DNA from: Sinonovacula constricta
Taxonomy: Eukaryota; Mollusca; Bivalvia; Cardiida; Solecurtidae
Length of the DNA: 64,000 nucleotides
Assembly: GCA_007844125.1 (NCBI GenBank)
Contig: CM017568.1
Location: forward strand, 11,231,854-11,295,853
Reading direction: 5' to 3'
Under the pieces are notes generated by a model. That model did not search any database. It was not told the DNA's origin and was given only the letters and a program-made list of their open reading frames with translations. Numbering within the stretch: position 1 is the stretch's first letter; every line of letters starts with the position of its first letter. Below are positions 63,946 through 64,000 of the stretch, in pieces. Made by a program: the position numbers and the translations under genes.

Positions 63946-64000
63946 TTGTATCAAATAAATAAGTATATATTCATTCATAAAATTAACCCGATCTTACATA

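Overview
This is a repeat-dominated piece of animal nuclear DNA. It is AT-rich, with no operons, rRNA genes or stand-alone tRNA genes, and it carries many tRNA-derived SINEs, inverted-repeat DNA transposon relics and large tandem arrays. The SINE types (tRNA head, long central domain, AAAC-rich tail), the frequent acatgtat-like words and the dense minisatellites fit a lophotrochozoan, most likely a bivalve mollusc. That assignment is inference; nothing in the window proves it.

Only one locus looks protein-coding. At 44762-44905 (+) a polypyrimidine-rich acceptor is followed by an ATG, a 48-codon reading frame with a clear signal peptide, and a GTAAGT donor that overlaps an in-frame TAA. It is read here as the first coding exon of a secreted protein of unknown family, or as a complete 48-residue secreted peptide. 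The very long open frames elsewhere (up to about 676 codons) lie inside tandem repeats with 45-bp or 39-bp units and are artefacts.

Layout. 0-20 kb: mixed intergenic DNA with SINEs of three families (A, B, C), several copies of an unclassified dispersed repeat (called DR1 here), a few TTAA-flanked MITEs, GA/CAGA and TA/GA microsatellites, and a hairpin with 60-bp arms at 10.1 kb. 20-44 kb: three collinear, diverged copies of a roughly 3-4 kb noncoding block (P1 20.2-23.3, P2 30.8-32.9, P3 40.2-44.1 kb). They are separated by a 47-51 bp minisatellite (23.4-24.4), a 45-bp minisatellite (25.7-30.5, split by a pogo/Tigger-like MITE), a 742-bp terminal-inverted-repeat element (33.0-33.7) and a 41-bp minisatellite (34-39.4). 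44-48 kb: the secreted-protein exon, then a 39-bp minisatellite (45.7-47.5). 48-64 kb: SINEs, a CTGT microsatellite, MITEs, a 77-bp tandem repeat (51.9-52.4) and a 44-bp minisatellite (54.5-55.8) that appears to have grown from within a DR1 element.

The window is most informative about repeat biology. It holds a MITE insertion with its unoccupied counterpart in a duplicated block of the same array, a minisatellite seeded by a dispersed repeat, a SINE nested in a MITE with a target-site duplication, a recent 1106-bp duplication inside the 41-bp array, and the triplicated P block. No gene network can be inferred from one exon. Names such as DR1, SINE-A and P1-P3 are local labels, not database names.
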